A DNA stretch of 64,000 bases from Rhodococcus maanshanensis NBRC 100610 (GTDB taxonomy: Bacteria; Actinomycetota; Actinomycetes; Mycobacteriales; Mycobacteriaceae): assembly GCF_001894865.1 (NCBI RefSeq), contig NZ_BCXA01000034.1, positions 18,437 through 82,436 on the forward strand, given 5' to 3'. Within the stretch, counting starts at the first letter, position 1. Every line of letters begins with the position of its first letter. Below are positions 17,357-25,870 of the stretch, piece by piece. The notes below the pieces were generated by a model. That model ran no database searches and was not told the DNA's origin. It worked only from the letters and a program-made list of their open reading frames with translations. The position numbers and the translations under genes were made by a program.

Positions 17357-19411
17357 CTACCAGGCCTTCGCCCCGACCAGCGGCAGGTTCAGGAAGCTCG
17401 GGCGGTCCGGCGACAGCTGGACGTGCTGCGGCCGGTTCTGACCGTCGGCCATCATCGGGCCGAGCGGCAGGTACCGGGGAACGCTGGCGGCGTAGACATC
17501 CACCCGCAGCCGGTGCCCCGGCTTCAGCAGCGCGTCGGTGGGCACCAGGTTGATGTCGACGGGCGTCACCTGGCCCGGGATGACGGGCTTGCGCGCGGAC
17601 ACCGTCAGCTTGTGGTGCGGTTCAGTGTAGTCGCCGTTCGCCGACCGCTGGCTCAGCGCCTCGTCCACCTCGCGCAGCGACGCGGTCAGCGCCCCGTTGG
17701 TGAGCGTGGTCGAGGTGCCGTCGGGCGCGACGTCGTTGAGGGTGACCGCCCAGAAGCCGTCGAGCGCGTCGAGAACGGTCTCCAGGTGCAGGTTCACCGG
17801 ACCGGACAGCTCGGTCGGCTCCGCGACCGGGGCGCTGGTGAACGCGAGCCCCTCGGCCTCCTGGATCCGGGAGTCCTTGCTGCACACCGAGCCCAGGATC
17901 ACGGTCATGCCCGCGGTGCCCTGCGCGCCGTCGCGGGAGCAGAACCCGCGCAGCCCCGGGGCCGCCGTGAGCCGCGCCGAGCTCTGCGGCGTGCCCGCGA
18001 CGAGGCTGCCGTCGCGCGCCGCGTGGCCCGCGGTCCCGCTCGGCGCGTCCGACAGGTACATCCGCTGGTACTCGACACCCGCGCGGGGGAACTGGTCGGT
18101 CGTCGTCCAGCCGTTGCCCTGCTGGTACAGCGTGACCGGGCCGTAGCGGTCGATGCCGTTGTCGATTCCCTTGAGCCACTTGTCGAACCAGGCCCGCTCC
18201 AGGACGTCGAGCCGCGGCGGCGCGCCCGCCTCACCGAATCCGCCGCCGAAGGTGACGTGGTAGTTGTCGCTCATGATCAGCTGCTTCTGACCGGCCGGGA
18301 GCGGGATCGCGTTGTAGACGCGGGGCTCGCTGTTGGCGAAGATGTCGTGCCAGGCGCCGTAGAGCATGGTAGGCACGGCGATGTTCTCCACGTTGGCCTT
18401 TCGCTCCTGATAGAAGCTGCCGTCCTGCGCGACGCGCAGCGTGGTGGGATCGAGATCGTTCACGGTCGGGACGGTCATCACCTCGCCCAGTTCGGCGATC
18501 AGGGTGAGCGGGTCGCGCAGCCGGTCCTGCAGCCACTGCTGGTCGAACCGCTCCTGTACGAGGGACTGCACGTCGGGGATGAGCTTGGTCCCGTTGACGA
18601 GCGCGAGCCACACCGGCATGAAGCCGACGCCGAGTCCGCCTCCGGTGCCGACGATGTCGCGGATCAGGTCGTTGCCCGGTTCGGTCGGGAAGATCGCCTT
18701 CAGCGCGGGCGGGCGGTACCCGGCGGCCTGCAGGGAGTTGATCCCGGAATAGGACACGCCCGCCATGCCGACCTTGCCGTTCGACCACGGCTGCTTGCTC
18801 ACCCAGTCGATGATCTCGACGGAATCCTGCTGCTCACGCGGGCCGAGCGTCTGCCACTGCCCCTGGGAGAATCCGGTGCCGCGGGTGTCGACGACCACCT
18901 GCGTGTAGCCGCTGCGGATGAGGTCCCGGTTCACGGCGAACACGCGCATCCCGCCGCCGGTGAGCACCTTCGCGGTCTCGCCGACGCCGTCCAGCGGGGT
19001 GCCGGCGAGGTCGTAGGAGTTGACCAGATCGACGAGCGTGTCCTCGAGCCCTGGCACGGCCATCATCGAGTCGACCATGTTGCTGACCAGCTTGGTGTAG
19101 GGCGTCACGTTGAGGATCGACGGCATCTTGGTGTCGACCGGCTTGCCCGAGGCGTCCGCGGGCCGATAGACGTTGCCCTTGAGCACGGTTCCGTCGCTCA
19201 TCGTGATCGGCACGTCCCAGTCGATCGCGACGACCGGGTACTCCGGAGGGGCGTCGGCGGTGGCCAACCACTTCTCGCCGTCCGCTCCCCCGCTCGGGTC
19301 GGCGGACGCGGCGCCGCCCGGCGCGACCGCGAGGCCGATCGCCAGGGTTCCTGCCAGGGCCAGCGTTCCGGTCCGCGACAGCGACCCTCGTCGAGTCATC
19401 CGTGTGCGCAT
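17357..19411 (-). CDS. Secreted CocE/NonD family hydrolase (S15 X-Pro dipeptidyl-peptidase type)
   Basis: The 684-residue exported serine hydrolase has a basic start (MRTRMTRRG), a hydrophobic helix and an Ala-rich cleavage region (GGAASADP, near residue 38). The alpha/beta-hydrolase core includes the oxyanion region YTKLVSNM and the nucleophile Ser in GMAGVSYSGINS. Asp is in GAWHDIFANSEP and His probably in DNYHVTFGGG. A C-terminal jelly-roll (PepX_C) domain extends to the end. Family members cleave acyl esters or Xaa-Pro peptides; the substrate here is unknown. A strong promoter (19484-19512) lies upstream. The gene is convergent with TetR at a nine-base gap. Confidence 0.88.
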   Translation of the reverse strand: MRTRMTRRGSLSRTGTLALAGTLAIGLAVAPGGAASADPSGGADGEKWLATADAPPEYPVVAIDWDVPITMSDGTVLKGNVYRPADASGKPVDTKMPSILNVTPYTKLVSNMVDSMMAVPGLEDTLVDLVNSYDLAGTPLDGVGETAKVLTGGGMRVFAVNRDLIRSGYTQVVVDTRGTGFSQGQWQTLGPREQQDSVEIIDWVSKQPWSNGKVGMAGVSYSGINSLQAAGYRPPALKAIFPTEPGNDLIRDIVGTGGGLGVGFMPVWLALVNGTKLIPDVQSLVQERFDQQWLQDRLRDPLTLIAELGEVMTVPTVNDLDPTTLRVAQDGSFYQERKANVENIAVPTMLYGAWHDIFANSEPRVYNAIPLPAGQKQLIMSDNYHVTFGGGFGEAGAPPRLDVLERAWFDKWLKGIDNGIDRYGPVTLYQQGNGWTTTDQFPRAGVEYQRMYLSDAPSGTAGHAARDGSLVAGTPQSSARLTAAPGLRGFCSRDGAQGTAGMTVILGSVCSKDSRIQEAEGLAFTSAPVAEPTELSGPVNLHLETVLDALDGFWAVTLNDVAPDGTSTTLTNGALTASLREVDEALSQRSANGDYTEPHHKLTVSARKPVIPGQVTPVDINLVPTDALLKPGHRLRVDVYAASVPRYLPLGPMMADGQNRPQHVQLSPDRPSFLNLPLVGAKAW

Positions 19412-19483
19412 CGCTACTCGAACCCCCCATGGATTCTCCGGTGACGCTCGATCGCCGGGTGGCCGCCGTCACAAACTTACTGG

Positions 19484-19512
19484 ATAGTAACCACCCATAC
19501 ACCCGCCGTCAA
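19484..19512 (-). promoter_or_regulatory. Sigma-70-type promoter of the secreted CocE-type hydrolase
   Basis: Read on the minus strand, TTGACG (19507-19512) and TACTAT (19484-19489) are separated by exactly 17 bases, about 75 bases before the ATG at 19411. It is the closest match to the sigma-70 consensus noticed in the window. The neighbouring TTACTATCCAGTAAG sequence is a partial inverted repeat (TTACT/AGTAA) over the -10, possibly an operator (inference). Confidence 0.6.
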
Positions 19513-19587
19513 TACTGAAGTTAACCTCGATTCGCCACTGGGGGAAGCCCGTATCAGCGTTGTGCGAGAAGGCAATTCGCGCCCGGA

Positions 19588-20058
19588 CTACGCCCAGCCG
19601 GACCCCTGTCGCGCGGCCTGATGCTCGACCAGTCGCTCGACGGTTGCGATCAGCCGCGCGCGCTCCCCCGCATCGAGCGGCGCGAGCAGGTCCTCCTGGG
19701 CCTCGACCGCGAGTGCCCCCAGTCGCCGCAGGCGCCGATCCCCCTCGGCGGTGATCGTGACGACATTGCGACGCCGGTCGAGCGGGTCCGGCTCGCGCAC
19801 GAGGTGGCCGCCGCCCTCGAGTTCGCCGACCACGGCGGCGATATCGCTGCGATCGAGGCGACAGTGGCGACCGAGCGACGCCTGGCTGAGCGGACCGCAA
19901 TCGGCGAGCGCGGACAGCACCGAGTAGTGCCACCGGTGCGCCCCGGCCTCCGCCATCCGCTCGTTGAGCAGGCGCTGGGCGTGGATACCCGCCTGCCCCA
20001 TCAGCCAGGTCGGCGATCGACGCAGCGCGTCCGGCGGGCCGTCATCGGTGGACTCCAT
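19588..20058 (-). CDS. MarR family transcriptional regulator
   Basis: The 156-residue winged-helix regulator has helix 1 ([17 protein letters not shown]), the recognition region in [20 protein letters not shown], and the wing with the conserved [13 protein letters not shown]. MarR proteins usually repress a divergent gene and release DNA on binding a small, often phenolic, ligand. Here the divergent gene is an epoxide hydrolase, and two identical 15-bp palindromes lie between the genes. The ATG at 20058 fits a leaderless transcript: TTGTTG-17-TAGGAT ends seven bases before it and there is no ribosome site. An in-frame ATG at 20067 would lie upstream of the expected start of transcription. Confidence 0.88.
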   Translation of the reverse strand: MESTDDGPPDALRRSPTWLMGQAGIHAQRLLNERMAEAGAHRWHYSVLSALADCGPLSQASLGRHCRLDRSDIAAVVGELEGGGHLVREPDPLDRRRNVVTITAEGDRRLRRLGALAVEAQEDLLAPLDAGERARLIATVERLVEHQAARQGSGWA

Positions 20059-20065
20059 GCGCACC

Positions 20066-20120
20066 ATCCTAATAACCGTTGGCGCCACCAACAAGTTCTG
20101 TTATCGTTGGCGCCACCAAC
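20066..20120. promoter_or_regulatory. Divergent MarR/epoxide hydrolase promoters with twin operators
   Basis: Two identical palindromes GTTGGCGCCACCAAC occupy 20078-20092 and 20106-20120, 28 bases apart. On the plus strand TTGGCG (20079-20084) and TATCGT (20102-20107) are 17 bases apart, so operator 1 covers the -35 and operator 2 the -10/start region. On the minus strand TTGTTG (20089-20094) and TAGGAT (20066-20071) are also 17 bases apart. A MarR dimer on both sites would block both promoters. Confidence 0.7.
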
Positions 20121-20140
20121 AATCAATGCAGGAGGCTCCG

Positions 20141-21271
20141 ATGCCCGACACGACCATCAGCCCGTACCGGATCGACATCCCCCAGTCCGCACTCGACGAC
20201 CTGCGCGACCGGCTGGCCCGCACCCGCTGGCCCGACGAGCTCGACGACGCCGGCTGGGACTACGGCATCCCGCTCGGCCGGATGCGGGAGCTGGCCGAGT
20301 ACTGGCGCGACGGATACGACTGGCGCGCACACGAGGCCGTCCTCAACCGCCACCCACAGTTCGTCACCGAAATCGACGGCGCCACCGTGCATTTCCTGCA
20401 CGTGCGCTCCCCCGAACCCGACGCGACGCCGCTGATCCTCACCCATGGCTGGCCCGGCTCGTTCATCGAGTTCCTCGACATCATCGGCCCGCTGTCCGAC
20501 CCGCGCGCGCACGGCGGCGATCCCGCGGACGCCTTCCACCTGGTGATCCCATCGATCCCCGGCTTCGGTCCGTCCGGCCCGACCCGCGACCGCGGCTGGG
20601 ACACCGCCCGCGTCGCCCGCGCCTTCGCGGAACTCATGGACCGGCTGGGCTACGAGCGGTACGGCGCGCAGGGCGGCGACTGGGGCTCGGGCGTCTCCCG
20701 GCTGCTCGCGGTCGTGGCGCCCGAGAACGTGATCGGCGTGCACGTCAACTACCTGCCGCACGGACCGGTCCCGACCGAGGGGCTCTCCAACGACGATGCC
20801 GCGCGGGTCGAGGTCATCCGGGACTTCCTCGCCAACACGCCCGGCTACATGCGAATGCAGGCCACCCGCCCGCAGACCATCGCCTACTCCCTGACCGACT
20901 CACCGACCGGCCAGCTGGCCTGGGTCGCCGACAAGGTCAGGGAGTGGACCGACCCGGCGCACCCGCTGCCGGACGACACGTTGCTGACCAACGTGTCACT
21001 GCACTGGTTCTTCGGCACCGCCGGATCCTCGGCGCGGCTGACGTTCGAGTCGGGCGGACCGCGCAGCGGCGGGCCGACCGGCGTCGCACCTCTCGGGATG
21101 GCGGTGTTCGCGCACGACATCGTCCGGCCGGTCCGCAGTATCTCGGAGAAGGCACACCCGACGCTCGTGCACTGGAGCGAGTTCGACGAGGGCGGGCACT
21201 TCGCGGCGCTGGAGGTCCCGGACCTGCTGGTCGGCGACGTGCGGGCGTTCTTCCGGGGCCGTCGCGGGTAG
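20141..21271 (+). CDS. Epoxide hydrolase (EHN-type alpha/beta hydrolase)
   Basis: The 376-residue protein combines the N-terminal EHN domain (residues 1-110, [21 protein letters not shown]) with an alpha/beta-hydrolase core. The oxyanion motif is HGWPGS near residue 106, the nucleophilic Asp is in AQGGDWGS near 185, and the catalytic His is in [14 protein letters not shown] near the end. It should hydrolyse an epoxide to a diol in the cytoplasm; juvenile-hormone-type EHN members act on bulky substrates. AGGAGG stands seven bases before the ATG. MarR control with twin operators implies induction by an aromatic or epoxide compound (inference). It is convergent with the MaoC-like gene. Confidence 0.9.
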   Translation: MPDTTISPYRIDIPQSALDDLRDRLARTRWPDELDDAGWDYGIPLGRMRELAEYWRDGYDWRAHEAVLNRHPQFVTEIDGATVHFLHVRSPEPDATPLILTHGWPGSFIEFLDIIGPLSDPRAHGGDPADAFHLVIPSIPGFGPSGPTRDRGWDTARVARAFAELMDRLGYERYGAQGGDWGSGVSRLLAVVAPENVIGVHVNYLPHGPVPTEGLSNDDAARVEVIRDFLANTPGYMRMQATRPQTIAYSLTDSPTGQLAWVADKVREWTDPAHPLPDDTLLTNVSLHWFFGTAGSSARLTFESGGPRSGGPTGVAPLGMAVFAHDIVRPVRSISEKAHPTLVHWSEFDEGGHFAALEVPDLLVGDVRAFFRGRRG

Positions 21272-21279
21272 CGGCGGCG

Positions 21280-21723
21280 TCAGGGCCTGCGGTGCAGGTA
21301 CACCTCGGTGAGCAGGCTGAAGACGTCCCGGCCCTGCGCGTCCGCCAGCTGTCCGGTCGTGGTCACCAGCCCGCGGCCGCGGTCGTCCAGCTCGACCCCG
21401 TCGATCACCATCAGTCCGGTCAGCACATCACCGGGGCGCACGGGACGCAGGAACCGGACGTCCCGCAGCCCGCGCGCACCGATCACGCTCCAGTGCCGAT
21501 AGGCGCCGAGCACCGCGAGCCGTTGGTAGACGGCGATGGTGTGCACACCGCTGGCGATGAGTCCGCCGAAGTACCCGTGCGCGGCCGCCTCCGCGTCGAG
21601 ATGGGAATCCTGCGGATCCCACACGGTCGAGAAGTCCACCATCTCGGCCTCGCCGACGGTGTGCGAGCCCAGATCGATGACGTCGCCGACCATCAGGTCC
21701 TCGGCGTACTTCACCTCGTCCAT
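21280..21723 (-). CDS. MaoC-like hot-dog dehydratase
   Basis: The 147-residue single hot-dog domain carries the R-hydratase/MaoC signature: aspartate and histidine in FSTVWDPQDSHLD near residue 35, followed by the FGGLIASGVHT helix. Members hydrate enoyl-CoAs or bind acyl-CoA/acyl-ACP in fatty-acid turnover; the substrate here cannot be named. The start at 21723 is chosen because the hot-dog fold begins at once. It lies 73 bases downstream of the sulfur operon's last gene on the same strand and could be a read-through member, but its function does not obviously fit sulfur acquisition. Confidence 0.82.
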   Translation of the reverse strand: MDEVKYAEDLMVGDVIDLGSHTVGEAEMVDFSTVWDPQDSHLDAEAAAHGYFGGLIASGVHTIAVYQRLAVLGAYRHWSVIGARGLRDVRFLRPVRPGDVLTGLMVIDGVELDDRGRGLVTTTGQLADAQGRDVFSLLTEVYLHRRP

Positions 21724-21796
21724 GGGTCCATCGTGCCAGGACACCGCCCCGAGCCGGGCAGATCGGCGCGGGCGCGCCGCGATCGAAGTCGTCGCG

Positions 21797-22744
21797 TCAG
21801 ACGCGAACGCCGGGCCGGGTGGCCTCCACGGCGTCGCCGATCCACGGCACCACGGCGGCGCGCACGTCGACCGGGCTCGGCAGCAGGCCGTTGGCGGCCA
21901 GCAGGTTTCCGGCACGCTGCTGCTCGTCGAGGAACGCCTCGCTGACCCGGTGCAGGCCGAACGGGCGCCCGCGCAGCGCGCGCTCCCAGCGGTCCAGGTC
22001 GGCCCGATCGCCGCGGGCGAGGGCGTCGTCGACGAAGTACTGCGCGGCCTCGCGCGGGTTCGCCTCGATCCACGCGTCGGACTCCTGCAGGGCCGCGATG
22101 ACGGCCTCGAGCGCCTCGCGGTTGTCCTCCGCGAAGTCCCGGCGGGTGAACCAGAGCGACGGATGGCTGAACAGCGATTCGGTGTCCACGAGGGTCCGCA
22201 ACCGGTGCGACGTCTCGAGCGCCTCGAGGCCCGGGTAGGCCCCGACCCACGCGTTCAGATCCCCGCGCAGCAGCGCGTCGGCGCCGTCGTTCACGCCGGT
22301 GTCGACCGGTTCGATGTCGGCCCAGGTGAGCCCGGCCTGCTCCAGCGCGAACAGGAGCAGTGTGGTCTGCCAGGATCCGTGCGCGATCCCCACCCGCTTG
22401 CCCCTCAGGTCCGCCGCGGTCTCGATGCCGGACTCCGCGAGCGCGACCAGGCGGCCGTTCTCCACCCGGGGGCCGGAGATGCCGATGTAGACCACGTCGC
22501 GGCCCTTCGCGAGCGCCGTCAGCGGCGGGGTGAAGCCGGTGCCGATGACGTCGTAGCCGCCCTCGGTGAACAGCCAGTCCGAGTGCAGGCTCGGCAGCCC
22601 GGTCTTGGGGTCCACCGCCTCGGCCTCCGGAAGGGCGCGCAGGTCAACCCATTCCACGTCGGGCAGCGTCCGCTCGAGGATGCCGCGGTGTCGCAGGACG
22701 AACAGGGAGTTGTTGTGCGGGAAGTAGCCGACGCGAACGGTCAT
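21797..22744 (-). CDS. Cytosolic SsuA/NMT1-type binding-protein fold, last gene of the sulfur operon
   Basis: The 315-residue protein has the periplasmic-binding-protein type II fold typical of SsuA/TauA/NMT1 proteins (MTVRVGYFPHNNSL, later DLRGKRVGIAHGSWQTTLLL, DGADALLRGDLNAWVGAYPG). It has no signal peptide, lipobox or N-terminal hydrophobic helix, so it should stay in the cytoplasm. Signal-less members with this fold include the desulfinase DszB, but the Cys-His-Arg residues of that enzyme are not found here. A role as sensor, carrier or unrecognised C-S lyase is possible. GAGGAG precedes the ATG. A 19-bp perfect hairpin separates it from the aldolase-like gene. Confidence 0.75.
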   Translation of the reverse strand: MTVRVGYFPHNNSLFVLRHRGILERTLPDVEWVDLRALPEAEAVDPKTGLPSLHSDWLFTEGGYDVIGTGFTPPLTALAKGRDVVYIGISGPRVENGRLVALAESGIETAADLRGKRVGIAHGSWQTTLLLFALEQAGLTWADIEPVDTGVNDGADALLRGDLNAWVGAYPGLEALETSHRLRTLVDTESLFSHPSLWFTRRDFAEDNREALEAVIAALQESDAWIEANPREAAQYFVDDALARGDRADLDRWERALRGRPFGLHRVSEAFLDEQQRAGNLLAANGLLPSPVDVRAAVVPWIGDAVEATRPGVRV

Positions 22745-22791
22745 GGGAAATCTCTCCTCGAAAGAATGGGGGGTGGGTGAGGCGCTTCGCG

Positions 22792-22837
22792 CCCGTGCGC
22801 GGTTGACGAGTGTGGGGACTCGTCAACCGCGCACGGG
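22792..22837 (-). terminator. Perfect 19-bp intergenic hairpin in the sulfur operon
   Basis: Arms 22792-22810 and 22819-22837 pair perfectly around an eight-base loop. The hairpin sits between the aldolase-like gene and the last operon gene. There is no U-tract, so partial termination or mRNA stabilisation of the upstream cistrons is likelier than complete termination. Its right arm is fused to a 20-base sequence (22832-22851) that recurs at 23640-23659. Confidence 0.6.
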
Positions 22838-22851
22838 CGGCGGAGCCGCCT
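22832..22851. repeat. Hairpin-associated repeat, copy 1
   Basis: The 20-base CACGGGCGGCGGAGCCGCCT matches 23640-23659 at 19 of 20 positions. In both places it overlaps the outer arm of a long hairpin and lies at or near a gene 3' end. Here the stop codon of the aldolase-like gene (TAG at 22850-22852 on the minus strand) is formed at its edge. Confidence 0.6.
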
Positions 22852-23557
22852 AGACGAGTCCGCGGCGGCGGGCCTCGTCGACCAGGCCGCTGCGGGACCA
22901 CTGGGCGACGAGGTTGGTCTTGTCGAATTCGACAGTGCCGCCGACGGACTCGCCGATGGCCTGGTACTGGGCGCCCTCCTCGAGCAGCACCACGAACTTG
23001 GCCAGCTCGAGCAGGCCGTCGCGGCCGATCACGTTGACGCCGCCGTTGGCCTCGAAGATCGCGACCAGGTCGGGGTCGCGGACCAGCTCGCCGAGGATGA
23101 AGTCGCCCGCGCCGATGCTGCGGTCGATGTGCGGCGGGATGGACCGCGACAACGTCAGCCGCTGCGAGGCCGCGTACCGGATCGGCAGCGGCTGGTGGGT
23201 CTGCGCGAAGCCGCCCAGCCACGGGGTGTGCACGTGCACGATCGAGGTGATCTCCTGGTGCTCGCGGAACACCTTGGCGTAGCCGGTGACGAAGCCGGCG
23301 GAGCCGCGGCCGGAGAGCACCTCGCCGTCGAAGGTCGCGACGACGGGCTCGATGGTGCGGTCGTCGGCCCAGGGCCCCGGCTCGTTGAGGGCGACGGCGA
23401 TCTCCTCGCCTGGCACCCGCTCGACGAAGTTGACGGTGCCGTTGGCGGAGACGGTGCCGGTCTCGCGGAAGACGCGGAATGCCTTCTCCGCATCGCGGGT
23501 GGCGCCCTCGACGAACGCGGCGACGGTCTCGGAGACGCGGGATTCGGTGGTGGTCAT
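22850..23557 (-). CDS. Class II aldolase/adducin-like protein
   Basis: The 235-residue protein has the class II aldolase/adducin fold, with the zinc ligand pair in SIVHVHTPW (His108, His110). The third family histidine normally sits in an N-H-G turn near residue 175-180. Here that turn reads NGGVNVIGRD, so the His is replaced by Gly and canonical zinc-dependent aldolase chemistry is doubtful. It lies between the two SsuD-like monooxygenases and the last binding-protein-fold gene of the sulfur operon. A role on the carbon skeleton released after desulfonation is possible but unproven. GGAGAG precedes the ATG at 23557. Confidence 0.78.
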   Translation of the reverse strand: MTTTESRVSETVAAFVEGATRDAEKAFRVFRETGTVSANGTVNFVERVPGEEIAVALNEPGPWADDRTIEPVVATFDGEVLSGRGSAGFVTGYAKVFREHQEITSIVHVHTPWLGGFAQTHQPLPIRYAASQRLTLSRSIPPHIDRSIGAGDFILGELVRDPDLVAIFEANGGVNVIGRDGLLELAKFVVLLEEGAQYQAIGESVGGTVEFDKTNLVAQWSRSGLVDEARRRGLV

Positions 23558-23585
23558 GGTTTCTCTCCTGTAATTCGAATGTGGG

Positions 23586-24773
23586 CTAGGGAACGAGGAG
23601 CCGTGAGTCCTTCTGGCCCGCAGGGGGACCAAAAGGACTCACGGGCGGCGGAGTCGCCTGGAGCAGCGGGAGGACCTCCTCGCCGACGCGGTAGGCCTCC
23701 TCGAGGTGCGGGTTGCCCGCGAGGATGAACGCGTCGACGCCGAGCTCGCGCAGCTCGTCGAGCCGCTGCGCGACCTGCTCGTAGCTGCCGACCAGGCCGA
23801 ACGCGGGACCGCCGCGGATCAGGCTGAACCCGGCCCAGACGTTCGGTTGCACCTCGAGATCGCGGTAGCCGGTGATGGTCTCGGGCACCCAGCCCTTGAT
23901 CCTGGCCGCGCCGACCGAGTCGCCCTGGGCGGCGCGGTTGGCGGCGTCGCGGTCGACGAACGCCCAGCCCTTCTCCACCTCGGCCCAGGCGGCCTCCTCG
24001 GTGTGCCGGGCGACGACGTCGATCCGGACCGCGAACTTCGGTGTGCGGCCCAGCTTCTCGGCGTGCGTGCGGACGCCGTCGAACTTGGCCCGCAGGTCGC
24101 CGAACGGCTCGAGCCAGGACAGGTAGTAGTCGCTGTGCAGCCCGGCGGCGCCGACCGCGGCGGCCGAGGAACCGGAGAAGTAGACCTCAGGGAACGGCTG
24201 CCCGGCGAGCCCGGGCGGCAGGGCGGCCCCCGCGGTCCGGAAGAACCGGCCGTCGTGGTCGTAGGGCTCGCCGTCCCACACCCCGCGCAGGACGTCGAGG
24301 AACTCGCTGGTGCGCGCGTAGCGGTCGTCGTGGTTCACCTTGTCGCCCCACCACAGCTGCGCCGGTCCCCCGCCGCCGCTGATGATGTTGTAGACCAGCC
24401 GGCCGCCGGTGGCCCGCTGCAGGCTCGCCGACATCCGCGCGGCCTGCACCGGATGCAGGAACCCGGGCTGGAAGGCGACCATGAACCGGTAGGTGGTGGT
24501 CTCGCGGGCCAGCGCCGCCGCCACCGCCCACGGGTCCTCGGTGACCGGGAACGAGGGCAGCAGCCCGCCGAGGAACCCGGCCGACTCCGACGCCTTGGCC
24601 ACCGCCGCCATGTGGTCGATATAGCCGTAGCCGTCGAGTTCGCCGCCGCGGATCGCGGGCGCGATGTTGCCGGGACCGTGCCCGTTCGCCTCCCCGCGGT
24701 TGTAGCGGCGGGGGGTGCGCAGCGACGCGTGGTCGCCCTCCATCCCGATGCGCCAGTAGAAGTCGATGCTCAT
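23586..24773 (-). CDS. SsuD-like FMN-dependent alkanesulfonate monooxygenase (first paralogue)
   Basis: The 395-residue bacterial-luciferase-type (LLM) flavin monooxygenase resembles SsuD. It starts MSIDFYWRIGMEGD, carries the FMN/phosphate region VAFQPGFLHPVQAARMSASL near residue 100, RLVYNIISGGG near 125 and the C-terminal FGLVGSYEQVAQRL. SsuD-type enzymes use reduced FMN and O2 to release sulfite from sulfonates; related ones act on sulfones and sulfinates. The last ~20 residues (after LLQATPPP) are low-complexity and are encoded by a hairpin repeat, so they were probably added by that element. The start overlaps the next LLM gene stop (ATGA). No flavin reductase is encoded in the operon, so FMNH2 must come from elsewhere. 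Confidence 0.88.
   Translation of the reverse strand: MSIDFYWRIGMEGDHASLRTPRRYNRGEANGHGPGNIAPAIRGGELDGYGYIDHMAAVAKASESAGFLGGLLPSFPVTEDPWAVAAALARETTTYRFMVAFQPGFLHPVQAARMSASLQRATGGRLVYNIISGGGGPAQLWWGDKVNHDDRYARTSEFLDVLRGVWDGEPYDHDGRFFRTAGAALPPGLAGQPFPEVYFSGSSAAAVGAAGLHSDYYLSWLEPFGDLRAKFDGVRTHAEKLGRTPKFAVRIDVVARHTEEAAWAEVEKGWAFVDRDAANRAAQGDSVGAARIKGWVPETITGYRDLEVQPNVWAGFSLIRGGPAFGLVGSYEQVAQRLDELRELGVDAFILAGNPHLEEAYRVGEEVLPLLQATPPPVSPFGPPAGQKDSRLLVP
23601..23644 (-). repeat. Hairpin inside the 3' coding end of the SsuD-like gene
   Basis: Arms 23601-23612 and 23633-23644 pair perfectly over 12 bp, and the stem continues inward for several more pairs with two mismatches. It lies within the last twenty codons of the monooxygenase gene and is followed by the same 20-base module as the other operon hairpin. 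It may act as a processing or termination signal while also encoding the protein tail. Confidence 0.55.
23640..23659. repeat. Hairpin-associated repeat, copy 2
   Basis: CACGGGCGGCGGAGTCGCCT differs at one position from 22832-22851. It is in frame inside the monooxygenase gene and encodes part of its C-terminal tail. Confidence 0.6.
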
Positions 24774-25870
24774 GCGGTGGCCTCCTGACCAGCCAGGGTG
24801 CGCCCGGCCGGGTCGACCAGGTGCAGCAGGTGTTCGCCGGTGCGGTGCAGTTCCTCGATGTGCGGGCGCCCGTCCAGCACGATGCTGTCGACGCCGGCGT
24901 CGACGTACTCCGAGAGTCGCTGCGCCACCTGCTCGTAGCTACCGACCAGACCGATCGGCTGCTCGTAGCCGATCTCGGTGAAACCGGCCCAGCGCCCTCC
25001 GCCGAGGTCGAGCGAACGCGCGCCGACGCCGTCGTCGTGGATCTCGTGCCACTGCCGCTCGGCCCGCGCCCAGGCCTCGTCCTCGGTCTCACGGGCGATG
25101 ATCGGCAGCTCCAGACCGGCGCGCACCGTGCGGCCCTGAACCCGCGACCGGCGCCGCAGCTCGGCCACCGACGCCGCGACCCCGTCGACGGTCTCGACGA
25201 ACAGGTGCACGTCGCCGTGCCGCGCGGACAGCTCCAGCGCCTGCTCCGACTCCCCGGACAGGTACACCGTCGGGAACGGCAGCCCGGACAGGATGCCGCG
25301 GAACCCGCCGTCGATGACGTCGAAGTACTCGCCGTCGAGGTCGAACCCGGTGCCGCTGAACCCGGCTCCGGCGACCGGGGTCTCGTTCCAGACCCCGCGC
25401 GCGACGGTGAGGAACTCCGCCGCCCTGGTGTACCGGTCCACGCCGGTGACCCGGTCCCCGCGGGCGCGGGCGTCGGCCTCATCGGTCTCCACCTGCAATC
25501 GCCAGGACAGCCGGCCTCCGGAGAGCCGCTGCAGCGTCGCGGACACCTTCGCCGCGTACACCGGGGTGCCGAAGGAGGGGTGGAACTCGACGATCACCCG
25601 GGAGTGCCTGGTGTCGCGCAGCGCGGCGCCGCCGACGATCCACGACTCCTCGCCGAGCGGGTCGTAGGGCGCGAGCACCCCGTCGAGCCCGGACAGTTCG
25701 GCCGCGAGCACCACCTGGGCGAGGTCGTCGAAGGGCCCGAAGTTGCCGGGACGCAGGTCCGTCGCCACGGTGGGCACCTGGGGTCCGCCGAACCCGCCGC
25801 GGTTCCGCGAGCCCGGCGTCGCGTGCCTGCCGTCCCCTCGCGAGGGCAGCCGCCACAGGAACTCGGTCAT
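24770..25870 (-). CDS. SsuD-like FMN-dependent monooxygenase (second paralogue)
   Basis: The 366-residue LLM-type flavin monooxygenase has the family landmarks VEFHPSFGTPVYAAKVSATL near residue 95, a GRLSWRLQVETDEADAR strand and loop, and the C-terminal GLVGSYEQVAQRLSEYVDAG. It is clearly paralogous to its downstream neighbour but diverged, so the two probably act on different substrates or on successive steps such as sulfone or sulfonate to sulfinate (inference). Both ends overlap neighbours by ATGA, giving tight coupling to the DszB-like protein upstream and the other monooxygenase downstream. Confidence 0.87.
   Translation of the reverse strand: MTEFLWRLPSRGDGRHATPGSRNRGGFGGPQVPTVATDLRPGNFGPFDDLAQVVLAAELSGLDGVLAPYDPLGEESWIVGGAALRDTRHSRVIVEFHPSFGTPVYAAKVSATLQRLSGGRLSWRLQVETDEADARARGDRVTGVDRYTRAAEFLTVARGVWNETPVAGAGFSGTGFDLDGEYFDVIDGGFRGILSGLPFPTVYLSGESEQALELSARHGDVHLFVETVDGVAASVAELRRRSRVQGRTVRAGLELPIIARETEDEAWARAERQWHEIHDDGVGARSLDLGGGRWAGFTEIGYEQPIGLVGSYEQVAQRLSEYVDAGVDSIVLDGRPHIEELHRTGEHLLHLVDPAGRTLAGQEATA

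Noticed and set aside
21280..21723. Counting the MaoC-like gene as part of the sulfur operon
   Set aside because: It is on the same strand after a 73-base gap, but its expected acyl-CoA chemistry does not fit and no coupling signal is seen.
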